Below, one piece after another: positions 1 through 11,076 of a stretch of DNA of 64,000 bases (within the stretch, counting starts at the first letter, position 1; every line of letters starts with the position of its first letter). The notes under the pieces were generated by a model. It ran no database searches, had not been told where the DNA came from, and saw nothing but the letters and a program-made list of their open reading frames with translations. Position numbers and translations under genes: made by a program. Origin of the DNA: Aquanectria penicillioides (lineage: Eukaryota; Ascomycota; Sordariomycetes; Hypocreales; Nectriaceae); contig PYIU01000003.1 in the NCBI GenBank assembly GCA_003415625.1, positions 5,642,001 through 5,706,000 of the forward strand, read 5' to 3'.

Positions 1-837
1 TGGTCGATGCGGGTGACGTGGTGGAAGTAGGTATGGACGAGGAATGGTGTTCCGTAGCTAAAGGGCTTGTGTGAGCTGATACAGTGCTAAAGATCACAGA
101 GAAGCAAACCAAGAGAGGCCATTGATAACTCACATCGTGTACATGAGAAGGTTGAGTCCCATGAAGGTAGCGAGGCTGATGACCGCGAGCCTGATTCGCT
201 CAGGGGATGAGAACCTCAGAACGACTTCAATTGACGACGAAGCCTGCTTGGAGTGGGCAGGTTTGCCGAGGCGCTCAGCATCCATCCACCATACGATGGC
301 TGGCGCATAAATGAACGGGTAGATTTTGAAATGAACGGAGAGGCCGAGGATGACGGCAGCCAGACTGATTCTCCTCCGCTCGACAGCCCACAGCAGGCCC
401 ATGGTTAAGACGCCCAACAATCCCTCGGAGCTTCCACGCGTGCTGATAGTCGCAACCATGGGGTTCCAGAGCCAAATAGCTGCAAAGGCTCCGGTCCTGG
501 TCTCCGAAATGCCCCGCCGGCGCAACACACGCACCATGAGCCATCCTGCGAGGAGGTCCGCTGCCGCGAAGACCAGCTTCCCGAAGGCGGCAAAGCGGAC
601 CGTTGGAAGTAGCAGCCAAGCAAGCAGGGGCGTGTAGCGGTAGGTGTCTCGGGCGTAAGGTGAGTCACCGGCAGCGAGGAATCGTGATGCGTCAGTGAAG
701 ACAAGGTAGTCAATGTCAGTGTACTTGAGGGCTGAATGGGCATCCTGCCAGAGGCCATAGACGAGGAGGACGAGACGGAGGATGGTGGCGATGAGGAAGA
801 GTGGAGCTGGGCTCAGGAGAACCGACAAGGACGCCAT
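1..837 (-). CDS. GPI14: GPI mannosyltransferase I catalytic subunit (PIG-M/GPI14), 3' end outside window
   Basis: Adds the first alpha-1,4-mannose to GlcN-PI in the ER lumen during GPI-anchor synthesis. Exon 1 is 134-837 and exon 2 runs from 75 off the left edge; the intron 76-133 has a GTGAGT donor and CAG acceptor. Residues 1-30 form a first membrane segment. It is followed by YTDIDY, the DxD-like lumenal motif of PIG-M, then SPYARDTYRYTPLLAWLL. Exon 2 resumes with YGTPFLVHTYFHH, a well-conserved PIG-M block, so the splice join is supported by family knowledge. The ATG at 837 gives the expected short N-terminus. It lies head-to-head with the TRAX gene across about 490 bp. Only the N-terminal part is present (about 260 residues of a family usually near 400). 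Confidence 0.93.
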
Positions 838-1330
838 GATAGATCAAGGGCCGAGGCGAGGCTCGAGGCGGGGCCTTGCAGAAGTGAGAGGGCGATGAGT
901 GATGTTGTTGATGAGGACAGCTTGGCGAGATTTGATGAGATGAGCCTCAGGTATTCCGGCACGAGAATGATTGCTTGAGCAGACCGGTGCTCATGACTTG
1001 GGAACAGAGACTTCTCTTTTCCTTCATTTATCGGTTCCCCTTCAGCTTAAAAGCGCATTCTGCCGTTCAATGTCGTCGGCTTAGACCAGGGAGCTTGGCT
1101 GACAATCTTTGGGAGAGAGGTTCCAAATTTGGCACAGCGCGACACGACACAACACCACAACGGGAACTAGACTAACAATTTTCCTTTTCAGCCACTCATC
1201 CCTGCACACACTAGACTAAGAAACTGGACCCGCCAAACTTTCACCAACCTCAACCAGCATCATCGGCTGGAAAAGCTGGGAAGGATATTCTTATCACAAC
1301 AGAACTGGCGACCATAAAATAGCGCGCAAA
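838..1330. promoter_or_regulatory. Divergent intergenic region between GPI14 and TRAX
   Basis: 493 bp between two divergent start codons, so it must hold both promoters. No clear TATA box. Pyrimidine-rich stretches and short CACACAC/ACACGAC runs lie close to the TRAX start. Short open frames here have no coding character. Confidence 0.6.
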
Positions 1331-2228
1331 ATGACCAGCGGCGTTAAGAGAGACCGCGACGGCAATGCGCGAGCCAAAGCGCAGCAGCCTGATCAGCCCC
1401 GTGGCAGGTTCCATGACATGTTTGACGGATTCCGCAGTGAGCTGGATGAGCATCATGATCGACGCGAAAGGATTATCAAGGCTTCGCGTGATGTGACGGC
1501 CCAGAGCAAGAAGATGTGAGTCGTCATCCAACTTTGCGCTATGAATGAGCGCAGCTAACTTGACTGAAGTATTTTTACATTACAGCGGTAAGCTTCCCTT
1601 CATCCAGGCTAGATGTGAGATGCCTGCCCACACGGTTACTCACTCACGTTTCCCTAGAGTCAAGCAATTAAACAAAGACTACCCTCCTCACATACAAAAG
1701 GACGTCGACACCCGTCTAGAGGAAATCACAAAGCTCCTAAACGGCGTCACCGCCGACCTTCAGTCCATCAATCGCTACCGCTACACCTCGCCTCTGCGCT
1801 GCCTGGAAGAGTTCATCGAAGCTTTGTCTTTCGCGCACTACCTGCGCCACCAGACGCTCATCACACCCGAGGAGGTGCAGGAAGCATTGCCTGTGAACAT
1901 TTCCCTCACGTCTCACGATTACCTGTATGGCATTTTTGACCTCTTTGGAGAGCTGATGCGCTTCGCGACCGTGACGACTGCGCAGACGGGCGAGCTGGTG
2001 GGCCGCGATGGACGAAACATCCTGGCTGACCTGCAGGAGCTGGGATGCGCGTTTGAAATGCTACCTGCGCCACCAACAAAGGACTTCCGGGGCAAGATGG
2101 GCGCCGCGAGGCAAAGCGTCAAGAAGGTAGAGAAGCTTGGCTACGGACTTGCTGTGAGGGGTAGCGAGCGACCCAAGGGCTGGCTCCCAGACATGCAAGA
2201 CGATGCTCACGAGCCTGTATCACCGTGA
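1331..2228 (+). CDS. Translin-associated factor X (TRAX) family protein
   Basis: Translin-family RNA/DNA-binding protein; with translin, TRAX forms the C3PO endoribonuclease. Three exons: 1331-1515, an 18-nt microexon 1570-1587, and 1658-2228, giving 257 residues. The microexon supplies IIFTLQR and joins KK to VKQLNKD, restoring the block seen throughout the family, and all three phases fit. The acidic residues of the TRAX nuclease site appear kept: the two Glu in EEFIEALSF and the Asp in YGIFDLFGELMR. No translin partner is visible in this window. The N-terminal 30 residues are basic and Gln-rich, as in other TRAX proteins. Confidence 0.92.
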
Positions 2229-2600
2229 ATGAATCTATTGAGGCTGGGTAAGTTTGCTCGCAGACTAGGAGGCTTGGCTGCGTGTTTGATGTCTTGGAAG
2301 ACGGCCTATCGGCGGTGAATCCGCCGCACAGTGACTGTTCACTTGTTGTTGGCAGATCCCAGTCTTGTTTGCACATGGGCAGATTGCTTGCTCCTTGTTC
2401 TCACAATTTGTTTGCCGCGACCAGAAAAAAACGGAAGAAAATTCTTTTTGTTCAGTTTAGCATGGGGAACATTCACACAACGCCTACATATATTCCTAGC
2501 TATATAACACTCTTTGGGCTGTCATGCTGCTCACTTGAACTTGATTCTGGATTCATGCCTAGCCCTCAACTACTTATAGTCCTAAAAATACATCTCAATC
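2229..2600. other. Intergenic, TRAX 3' flank and orphan promoter
   Basis: 372 bp between two tandem genes. A TATATATTC-like stretch near 2487 and CATCTCAATC just before the downstream start are the only promoter-like features seen. Confidence 0.5.
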
Positions 2601-3770
2601 ATGTCTTCCAACTCACAATCTCCGAATAGCACAATAGGAGCAACATCTCAGACCAAAAAAACCACTCACCCGCTCTGTTTGACCCCGAATCCTGTAAACA
2701 TGGGGCTCTCACTGTCCATTTTGACTCAAGAGGAACAAACTATGCTGGATGAACGGGGGAGAGCTGGGCATGACAACAGGAGCTTGTTTTATGAGCCCGA
2801 TGACCAACAGGCGAAAACGCGACATCCAAATAATGATGAGCCTCCAACGGCAAAGACCGAAATCTCCGAAGGAAGTAATTCGAACTTCAAGCCGTACAAT
2901 CCAAATGGCGGCAGAAATAAGCAAAAGATCGATCAAATGGCTCACAAAACGTCTGGAGTGCACGTAAGAAGCTCGTCCAAGTCCCCTGCACAGTCTTCAC
3001 CAAAGTCTCCAAAGGAGGATATGCGCCCTCTACACATTGCTCTGTTTGAAGAGCTTCAGTGCCTCGTTTGCTCACTGTGCTTTGGGAATCCATTTTCCGA
3101 CAAGGTCCCATATTTACCAGTCTGGTACGGCATTGGTAGTGATATACGACATGCACTTGACTGGATGGACAGCGACGCGTGGGATTTCAACCAAAGTGCG
3201 AAGTGCGACATGTACTACCTCTACAATCGAGTCAAGTATGACGAAAATGTGCCAAACAAGACGCCCGCGGGGATGAACGTCGCTCTCCGATGGAATCTCA
3301 TGATGTTCATGTGGGAGGTGCTTCGAGACCATATTTTGGACAACAAACGCGATGACTCACTGGAAAAGTTAGCAGAACAAACAGCTGAGTATCTACGACG
3401 TTGTCTTCTTCCATTCATCAATGATCAGGTTGATGAAAGCTCTTTCCTGAACTGGCTTTTGTTTGTCACAAACACCACGGCAACTTTGAAGGCGGTCCTG
3501 GGCGCCGATGACCAGATCAGTTACAGCTTCAAGCTGCCAACAAACCATAACGAGACTGGCGTGGTAAAAACAGTCGCAGAGCAGCCGAGTTATATAAATA
3601 TTCATGGGACTGAGGACCATGATTCTCTGCGGCGAAACTATGGGGTGATTTTTGGGCCACTGGTCCGACATGCCCGAGACACACAGGGTGCTCCATGTGT
3701 CACGGTTGAGTGTCAGGCATGGGTTGGGTATTGTTTTCTGGACGACGTGAAGCAAGGAACATATGAGTAA
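2601..3770 (+). CDS. Hypothetical protein, intronless, disordered N-terminus
   Basis: A 389-residue single-exon frame that I do not recognise. Residues 1-140 are low-complexity, rich in Ser, Asn, Lys and Pro, with KSP repeats (SSKSPAQSSPKSPKED). Residues 145-389 look like a compact globular domain: HIALFEELQCLVCSLCFG, then several Trp/Tyr/Asp-rich helices (WYGIGSDIRHALDWM, WNLMMFMWEVLRDHIL) and a C-terminal part ending in CQAWVGYCFLDDVKQG. There is no signal peptide or membrane segment. A second in-frame Met lies at residue 34. Codon use and length support a real gene, probably of narrow fungal distribution; no function is proposed. Confidence 0.7.
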   Translation: MSSNSQSPNSTIGATSQTKKTTHPLCLTPNPVNMGLSLSILTQEEQTMLDERGRAGHDNRSLFYEPDDQQAKTRHPNNDEPPTAKTEISEGSNSNFKPYNPNGGRNKQKIDQMAHKTSGVHVRSSSKSPAQSSPKSPKEDMRPLHIALFEELQCLVCSLCFGNPFSDKVPYLPVWYGIGSDIRHALDWMDSDAWDFNQSAKCDMYYLYNRVKYDENVPNKTPAGMNVALRWNLMMFMWEVLRDHILDNKRDDSLEKLAEQTAEYLRRCLLPFINDQVDESSFLNWLLFVTNTTATLKAVLGADDQISYSFKLPTNHNETGVVKTVAEQPSYINIHGTEDHDSLRRNYGVIFGPLVRHARDTQGAPCVTVECQAWVGYCFLDDVKQGTYE

Positions 3771-4438
3771 GAAAACTGAGGCAAATTCGGTCACTCAACA
3801 CAAGCTGGATGGAGATGGTGGATGAGGGATGGCATTGAATAGTAGATGGAGATTCTGGCAACGCATCGTGATTCGATTGGATTGGATTTAGGAAGGTGGC
3901 TTATTGAAATTTGATTGTACACGAAGAAAATTGTGAAGACACTGTGATTCCTGTTATTTCCACAAATTTGGGGCCCAGTTTGACATCTACAATAGTTCAC
4001 TTCTCCTGACAGGCTTGACAGGCTGCATTAGGAATAACATAAGCCCGCATTTGTGCTCTGCGCATCGCTTAGGCCTTTAGTACCCTAATACTAGCTCTAA
4101 AGAGCGATTCAATATCCCAAATAACTAATGATATAAAACCTTTATGTTTGAAATCCTTTGATATTGGCGAGTTAACCGATAAAACTGGCTTTGCACTACT
4201 ACTGTTGGCATTAGGCACACGCTGACAGCTGGCAACCACTCGCAACACTAACTGCACGGGGAGCTTCAATTCAAACCTCTTCAAAATAAAATAAAAACCC
4301 TCCCGTTTTCTGCACAAGTTGATAAACCATTTCACTTTTCTATTTACTAACCACTCCCGCGTACCACTCATCTTAATTTCTAGCCTCGCCTCTTGGCTTT
4401 CGAAGATACACTGGCATCGATTTATTGCATAAGAAGTA
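3771..4438. other. Intergenic, AT-rich, no gene seen
   Basis: 668 bp between tandem genes. The stretch 4040-4330 is AT-rich with many TTA/TAA triplets and holds only a short minus-strand frame of no coding character. It presumably carries the promoter of the downstream hydrolase-fold gene. Confidence 0.5.
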
Positions 4439-7134
4439 ATGAATAATCACCTCGAGATGGTAGATGTCATAGATCCAGACAATGCCGGATTGGCGTCATC
4501 ACAGTCTTCCTCCGCCCACAATGATACGATAAACTCAAACCCTCCCCTTAGCAGCCTTGGAAGCGATGATGTGACAGAATTCGATAACAATGAGAACTCG
4601 AAGGAATCCGATTCTCGAAAGGAGGCTATGTGCGTCCGCACAACGTTCTTCGTCAATGCAGACTGGCGGATGGGATCTACCCTGTCCAACGCGACCAACA
4701 TTGTTGGCCAAATGTATGTGGAGCGTCTAGATCCGATAAAGAAACTGCACAAGACTCCCATCGTCCTCATTCATGGAGATTTTCATACTGGCCAGGTTTG
4801 TCCAAACCGTTTTGTGCCTTTTTTAATCACACCTAACACTTGTCGCAGGTCTAGTTGGCAAAGCCAGATGGGAATCCTGGTTGGGCGTCGTACTTTTTGC
4901 GACGAGGTTTCCAGGTCTATCTAGTAGACATGCCGCCGTGTGGAAGATCCAACTTTCTGACCGGTTCGCACTTTTTTCATCGAGATCTTGGGCCTGTGTC
5001 CCACTCTCTGGCAGCCACAGCGATTGAAAACGACCTCACTGCACAGGGGAGGAAGCTAGCTCATGGTGAAGCTCTTCGACCGTTGAAACATGCCAGAGCC
5101 GCTTTTCATGACAAATGGCCAGGGGTGAGCTCATTGTAACTTTTCTCATGACGATAGAGCAAACCTGACGTTTAATAGACGGGACAACGAGGCGATCCGA
5201 TTTTCACCAACTACTGCGCATCTGTCGTAACTCTTCATCTGAACAAAGTCGAACGTCAATCAGTCGGTCAGAATGCCCTTCACTCCCTGCTTAAAAAAAT
5301 CGGGAAAGCATTTATCATCGGGGAGGGTGCTGGTGGCACCATGTGCTGGCTAGCGACCGACGTAGCACCAGAACTCGTCGCGGGGGTTGTGGCCGTAGAA
5401 CCAGCCGGGCCTCCCTTTGGAACGGCAATGTCAAAAAACAACCGACCACGAGTGTATTCTCAGTTCATTGAGAGAGAAGAATCAACTCGTCTCTATGGAC
5501 TAACAGACATCCCACTCACCTACGACCCGCCTCCTCGCCCATACGACGGCCACCACCCCCCAGCCAAAGATCCTTTGGATGTCGTGCAAACCCTGCGACC
5601 CGATCGCCTCGGCTCCTGTTTCTTACAGAGAAAAATGGAAAATGATGTCATCGAGGTTGGAGTTGATGGAACACCAGTAGCGGGTCACCAGCAGCCTGGG
5701 AATGTCCGTCAGCTCATTCAACTGAAGAAAGTCCCCCATGCTCTAGTCACAGCTCATGCCAGCCCACATATCATGTATGATTGGGCTACAGTGGCTTTCA
5801 TGCGACAAGCAGGTGTCGATGTTGACTGGATACGATTAGAGGATCATAAAATTTTCGGAAACGGTCATCTCATGTTTCTGGAGACGAACAGCGATGAAGT
5901 CGCTGGTGTCATCGAAGGGTGGATCTTGAAACATCTGGAACAAGTCATGTCCAGTGCTGGAGTGGGTGATCCAATAACCCCGCCCAAGTCTCGAAGCTTG
6001 CCTACTTCAGAAAAGAGCATGTCTACCGATAGCGAGCACAGCAAAAGAGAATACGAGGGTCCCCAGTCAATTCCAGGTACTCCTTGTAAGGGGTTTGATG
6101 GTGAACACAGAAGGGGTTCCGATGCAAAAGAGCCAGCTGCGTTTAGAGGCCAGATTCAGGATCAATTCCAAGAATCAAGAATGGCCATTTCAGACGGTGG
6201 TGGGCCTGTGAGGATCCTAGAGGTTGACCTTAGACGCTTAGAATCGGTTTCTGAAACGGATCAAGCGAGCTTCAAGCCACTTCAAAGCATTGGGCATCGT
6301 TCAATTTCGCCCTATACTCACGATCCCAAACGACGTTGTCTGAACCCGCCTATCCCACAGCTCTCATCAACAACCAATATATCTCCTTCTGTATCATTTT
6401 CTGCACCTCAATTCACCCAACAACATCAGCCTCGCCCTCTAACAGTTTTAAAGAATCGGGCATATTTTGGTAAACATACTCCAGATATTCCAGGCCTTGG
6501 CATGGTTAAATCGTCCTACTATGGAGGGCCAAACCACTTAAGACAGCAACTCGATGTGGTCCCTCGAAATGACCAAGTACGGTCCCCCTATGGTCGCGGT
6601 GTTCAACCTCCAGCACCAGAGTCAAAATCGTTTCAAAGCACAGAACTATATGCTCATCTAGTGGGGCATGCGCAACGCACTGCTCGCCCGAGAGTTCCAA
6701 CGTCTCTTCCACGACTGGAAAACCCGCAGTCTAGTGTCCCCGCTTCGGCATTCCGCGATGTTGCATTTCCAGATGCGTCACTCAATGCACTGCCAGTAGT
6801 TTCGCCCCACCAGACCCCAGGAAACTTGCGAGAAGGTCTCGAGTCCTCTAGTCCGTTGATTTTCTCAGCAGCTCAACCCCGGTCCGACGACTCGTTGCAA
6901 CCCCCTCGGTCCGACAACCCTGTCATTGACCCCCAACTCTCCCAGACCCCAATTTTCGAAGGGCAGCATGCTGCTCAAGCGTCATATGAGGCTTCTCATA
7001 TTCTTCTTGAATCTGATTCAATGAACCCGGGAGGTCGGGAAGGAAATCGACACAACCATTCGATGGCGAAGACACCTCGTAGTTCTTCGCCACTCCCCAA
7101 ATCGGCTCCAGCACATTCTAACCCAGAAGAGTGA
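4439..7134 (+). CDS. Alpha/beta-hydrolase-fold protein with lost nucleophile and long disordered tail
   Basis: Three exons (4439-4795, 4855-5124, 5179-7134) join in frame to 860 residues. Residues about 100-400 follow a fungal alpha/beta-hydrolase family: IVLIHGDFHTGQ, GWASYFLRRGFQVYLVD, GTGQRGDPIFTNY, VVAVEPAGPPFG, and a C-terminal GNGHLMFLE with the usual catalytic His. The nucleophile elbow, expected as GxSxG, reads G-E-G-A-G with Gly259 (codon 5326-5328) where Ser should be, so hydrolysis by the usual mechanism is not expected. Residues from about 410 to the end are Pro/Ser/Gln-rich and look disordered, which is unusual for a family normally of about 350-400 residues. There is no signal peptide. 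The gene is intact, so a non-enzymatic role is possible. Confidence 0.82.
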
Positions 7135-7780
7135 TCAGGAGCCAGAACTATAGAGGAGATTTTAGAAGACACCAAAGTGAACTCTGACAGGATACAATAT
7201 CAATAGGAAGTCCAGAGTCGTAGGGGCTAGGGTCGGTCTCCCAAGTGGGCAGAGCTGTCTAGGGTAGTTTATCTTGGTATGAGATGCGGTGGCAGAGGAG
7301 GTGATGGTTGGAGAACGAAGCAGACTATAGAATCCTGGGGGCTTTGCTGCTAGGTTTAGTAGAAAAACCGGAGGAGTTAAAGGTTGTGGTTTTGGTCAAA
7401 TGATGCAAATGGTGGTAGGTCATTGAGAAACACAACGAGAATGGTAGTCCAAACCAGCACATACATCTGGAAGGTATCAATCTATTCATTAGGACAAGAA
7501 GTAACAGTTCAACTACAGGCTAAACAATACTTCTGGCAATTATTCTAATATAGTAGTTTGAAATTTATCTACGTGATTTGTGATTTGAAGTTTGGTGCTG
7601 TAATGGTGCAGTCCTGGTCCTGGCATGTGCGCATGACTGACGCTGATTGGTCATATTGGAAGCAATGCCCCACACGTGAACTATGTCATTGCCCATGATC
7701 CAAACCAAACTTAAGATCGCGTCCCTCACTTCTTCTTTTCTCAGGAGGGAATTCTGTTTTCGCAAAGGAATGTCTCTAAT
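7135..7780. other. Intergenic, no gene seen
   Basis: 646 bp between tandem genes. GA-rich at first, then AT-rich from about 7470. It holds the 3' end of the upstream gene and the promoter of the Ada-like gene. No repeat or RNA gene seen. Confidence 0.5.
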
Positions 7781-8497
7781 TTGAATATTTTATGCATTAT
7801 GAATCTTGAAACCGGAATACTAGGCTCGCCCCTCCCATTCATCTCCCTCTTCGAGGATGACGAATCTCGGTGGCAAGCCGTTGTCTCCCGCAACACCAAC
7901 GCCGACGGCTTCTTCGTCTACGGCGTCAGGACAACCAAGATCTTCTGCCGACCCATCTGCAAAGCACGTCTGGCCCGCCGGGCCAATGTTACTTTTTACT
8001 CGAGTGGAAAGGAAGCACAGCAATCTGGCTTCCGAGCATGTAAACGATGCAAGCCAGAGCTCGCAGGCTTTATGCCGGAAGAGGTAGCTGTGCAGAAGAT
8101 TCGGGGTTTCGTGAGTGAGAGGGCATCCCGGGGTGGAGGGGATGATGGAGAGATGCGTTTGAGCTTGAGTCAGATGGCCAAACAGACGGGGCTATCCAAG
8201 TGGCATTTCCACCGCATGTTTAAGAAGTGTGTTGGGATGACGCCAACAGAGTATCTACGAGAGCAGCGAATGCGCCAATGGACTGGAGACCAGGGGCCCG
8301 ATGATCCAGGCAGCTGGCCCGAGAGTCCGGATATTAAGAACCTTGATCCTATAGTCGATTTCGCATTCTGGGATGCTTCTACCCCGAGCTCAGGCATGTC
8401 GAGTACAGAGCCATCTTCAACCGCCGTGAGCGCATATAGCCCCTGGACGATTGATGACCTCGTGGCATGGCCTGAGGAGGCCCTGGAAGCGACCTAG
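7781..8497 (+). CDS. Ada-like DNA methylphosphotriester repair protein (Ada Zn domain plus AraC-type HTH)
   Basis: Single exon, up to 238 residues; the ATG at 7781 is the longest start and that at 7799 is equally plausible. Residues about 25-92 match the N-terminal domain of bacterial Ada: SRWQAVVSRN, ADGFFVYGVRTTKIFCRPIC, then GFRACKRCKP. The Zn ligands are Cys56, Cys60, Cys87 and Cys90 (C-x3-C ... C-x2-C). In Ada the first of these accepts the methyl group from phosphotriesters in methylated DNA. Residues about 110-165 form an AraC-type helix-turn-helix (LSLSQMAKQTGLSKWHFHRMFKKCVGMTP). There is no C-terminal O6-methylguanine methyltransferase domain, as in B. subtilis AdaA. The tail is acidic and low-complexity. 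Bacterial-type domain content suggests ancient horizontal transfer, which is inference. Confidence 0.88.
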   Translation: MNILCIMNLETGILGSPLPFISLFEDDESRWQAVVSRNTNADGFFVYGVRTTKIFCRPICKARLARRANVTFYSSGKEAQQSGFRACKRCKPELAGFMPEEVAVQKIRGFVSERASRGGGDDGEMRLSLSQMAKQTGLSKWHFHRMFKKCVGMTPTEYLREQRMRQWTGDQGPDDPGSWPESPDIKNLDPIVDFAFWDASTPSSGMSSTEPSSTAVSAYSPWTIDDLVAWPEEALEAT

Positions 8498-9852
8498 CCG
8501 TGTTCAATGGAACATCCAAAGGGCTGGAGAAGGAATAAAGATGAAAACTGGCACTTCTACTCTGACGGCAGACCTTGATGTCCTCCTCAGCTGCACGTAT
8601 CCATTCCTCGGTCGACAAGTATTACTAAAACAACAGCACATCCCAGGGGGCTGGGATGAACCGGATATGCGGACCGAGGGATTGCCTAAAAGGCCGTGAG
8701 ATTGGTTTGAGGTGTCACAAAGCCTGGGGTTGAAAGCTGATCGAGGTGTATGAGCGGGTTTGTTGACGTCTTTAAGACGAGCTAGTGACCAAACTGGCGG
8801 GGTTTTGAAGCTGTCGCAAGTGCACCAACCCCTGTTTGATCGGAGCCGCGGGTTCACCAAGCGAGTCGCAGCAGGCTCTCAAGCGCTCGGGAACTGCTGG
8901 TTCCGCTCTATGGCGAAGCGAGAAAATGGGGCACCATAAAAATTGTCTCTGTAGAGCTTGTCTTGGGCTTGCGATTTCGGGTGGCTTTGTGACTTGTGTG
9001 TGTGTGGGTGTGTCAATAAGCACAATCAATCCAAGGTCATTGTCAGCCACCGACTTTGTGTTGAGAAACTGTTCAATTGACTAATCAGTGTGATTGAAGT
9101 TTTTTTTTTCCAAATAAAAAAGAGAATCGAATTGAATAAATTAGAAAAAAAGTTGATAAATGTTGCTGCAGTGAAATGAGTGAAATGCCCAGATTCAAAC
9201 CCCGACTCTCTGCGAAAACCGGAGGGGAGAGGGCTTGTCAGTTGACACACAAGCCTCGGGATCTACACTTCCGAGACTCGAAAAGCCTCCAACACCAACA
9301 CCAACCTGAGGACCAATCTGGATCTAAACCCCAAAGGAATCCAAGTGCTGCTATCTGTCTGATGGCCCGGCATCCCGTGACTTGGCAGTCTGGCAGGTTC
9401 CGAGACGTGGCGGAAACCCATCAAGCGCAACCGACCAGCGCAGTGACACAGAACTGCAACAAACAGATCGACAAGGAGAGGCGCTTACCATCGACTTCCA
9501 ATTTGAGATGCTGTGAAGCAGAACGGGAAACATATTGCCTGATTGAAGGCAAAGGGCGCAATTTGCAAACGCCCCTTGTGTCATCCCTTCTTAATTCCCA
9601 GCATGATCCTCCTGTCAACCCAACCTTATATAAGATGGTTCGTCTGGTCTCGATAAGCCTTCTCATCATTCAACAGCTTCAGCATCTTATCAGACCTTCA
9701 TTTCTAATTTTCATCTTTACTTTTTTCTTGCAGTTCTGTGAACGCATTCGTTTCGACCACTCATTTTTGAGATACTTTGTACCCACAACCCGCGAGCCGG
9801 CACATTAATCCATCTACTTCTTACCCACATTCCGGAACATATATATACCACA
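8498..9852. other. Long intergenic region with GT-rich stretch and promoter of the secreted protein
   Basis: 1.36 kb. A short TG repeat lies near 8993-9012, an AT-rich block at 9095-9160, and a pyrimidine-rich leader at about 9655-9730 that ends in TTGCAG, a possible 5'-UTR intron acceptor. A 210-codon open frame at 9176-9808 has no coding character and overlaps the promoter. Confidence 0.55.
9627..9634 (+). promoter_or_regulatory. Candidate TATA box (TATATAAG)
   Basis: TATATAAG lies 219 bp before the start codon of the Asn-rich secreted protein and is followed by a long pyrimidine-rich stretch. This arrangement is common in strongly expressed fungal genes. The long spacing fits a long leader or a 5'-UTR intron. 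Confidence 0.45.
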
Positions 9853-11076
9853 ATGGGTCTGTCCAAGATTGTTACTATCGCGGCTCTGCTCGCCCAGGCC
9901 AATGCTCGCTTCGGCCAAGAGCAAATCCCCGTTGCTGCTGTAGCTGATCTCGGTAATGCTGGCTTTGGCAACCCTGGTGTTGCTGCTACTATTGCTGGAA
10001 GCATCCCTGGAGCGCTCTTGGCAGCGGCAAACCCATGCCAAAAGGTACGAGAAGGAAGAGCTTACGACCACAACTGAATCGACTAACCGTTTCTGCTTCT
10101 GTAGCTCACTATCGCGGATCAAGTCATCGATGAGCTGGGAACTGATCAGCAAGTCATCGATGCGGCTATTGGCCTCGTGTCTGCAGAGACCAACTTCAAC
10201 CCCTTTGCGGTCAACAAGCCCTTCGTCTGTGCAGATGCCACGCTGCCGGTCAACGCCCAGCTGCGCGGAATCGTACCCCTGGTTGACCCGGCGGTGACGG
10301 GATCGGACGTTGAGAATGCCAACTCGGCCACGTCGGAGGCCACGCCCTTCAATGCCGATGGGTTGTCTCAGGCCGAGGTGATGATTGCTCAGGGGTTCAG
10401 CAACTTCACGGCTGTCGCCGCTAACGGAGACAATGTTGTGCTTGCTGGACAGGACGGAGCTGCGGATAGCGCAACTGGCAACGCCAGCTCAGGAAATAAT
10501 TCATCAGAAAACAACAACAGCAACAACAACAACAATAACAACAATAACAATAACAACAGCACAGCTGGAGACAATGCCACACAGACTCCATGCGGAGGAG
10601 GAAACGGAGCAAACAACAACAACAACAATAACAACAACAACACACCCAACAACAGCACTATTGGAGGCAATGGAAACAACACCACAGTCCCTGATGGCAG
10701 CAACCAAGGTGATAACACCACTACAGATGGTACCGCTACCGATGGTCAGACGAATGACCTCGACTTTGGCCTTTGCCAGCCCACAATGGCTCGCGTAGGA
10801 GGACTCAATGGCCGCCCTGCAACCGAGTTCACCTTTATCCCGCAGGACCCCCTGGTTGCAAAGGGTCAGCAGGAGGCCCTGAACCCGAACATCATCACGA
10901 ACCGCATCTGCGACCAGCTTATCAACGTATGCGAGGCTAGTGACGCAGCCCACACGGCTTGCCTCGATGCCAAGGCTGAGATTCTTTCGCTTGGAACCCG
11001 TGACCAGAGCACCGCAGATACGTGGAATGCGCTGCTCGGCTTTGCTGGGGTGGACTCGACCCAAGCAACTTTGTAA
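9853..11076 (+). CDS. Secreted protein with polyasparagine tracts
   Basis: Two exons, 9853-10044 and 10105-11076, give 387 residues. Residues 1-18 (MGLSKIVTIAALLAQANA) form a signal peptide. Residues about 20-190 are a moderately conserved region with few Cys (NPCQK, KPFVCAD). Residues about 200-290 hold two polyasparagine runs of 12 and 10 Asn, coded by AAC/AAT repeats, mixed with Gly, Thr and Ser and many N-glycosylation sequons (NNST, NNTT, NSS). The C-terminal part (LDFGLCQPTMARVGGLNGRPATEF, with later Cys) looks folded and resembles fungal cell-wall or secreted proteins of unknown function. There is no GPI signal. The exon 1/exon 2 join keeps phase. The role is unknown; cell-surface or extracellular matrix is inferred. 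Confidence 0.83.

Noticed and set aside
9176..9808. 210-codon plus-strand open frame
   Set aside because: Lies in the promoter and leader of the Asn-rich secreted gene, crosses the candidate TATA box and pyrimidine tract, and has no protein-like pattern.
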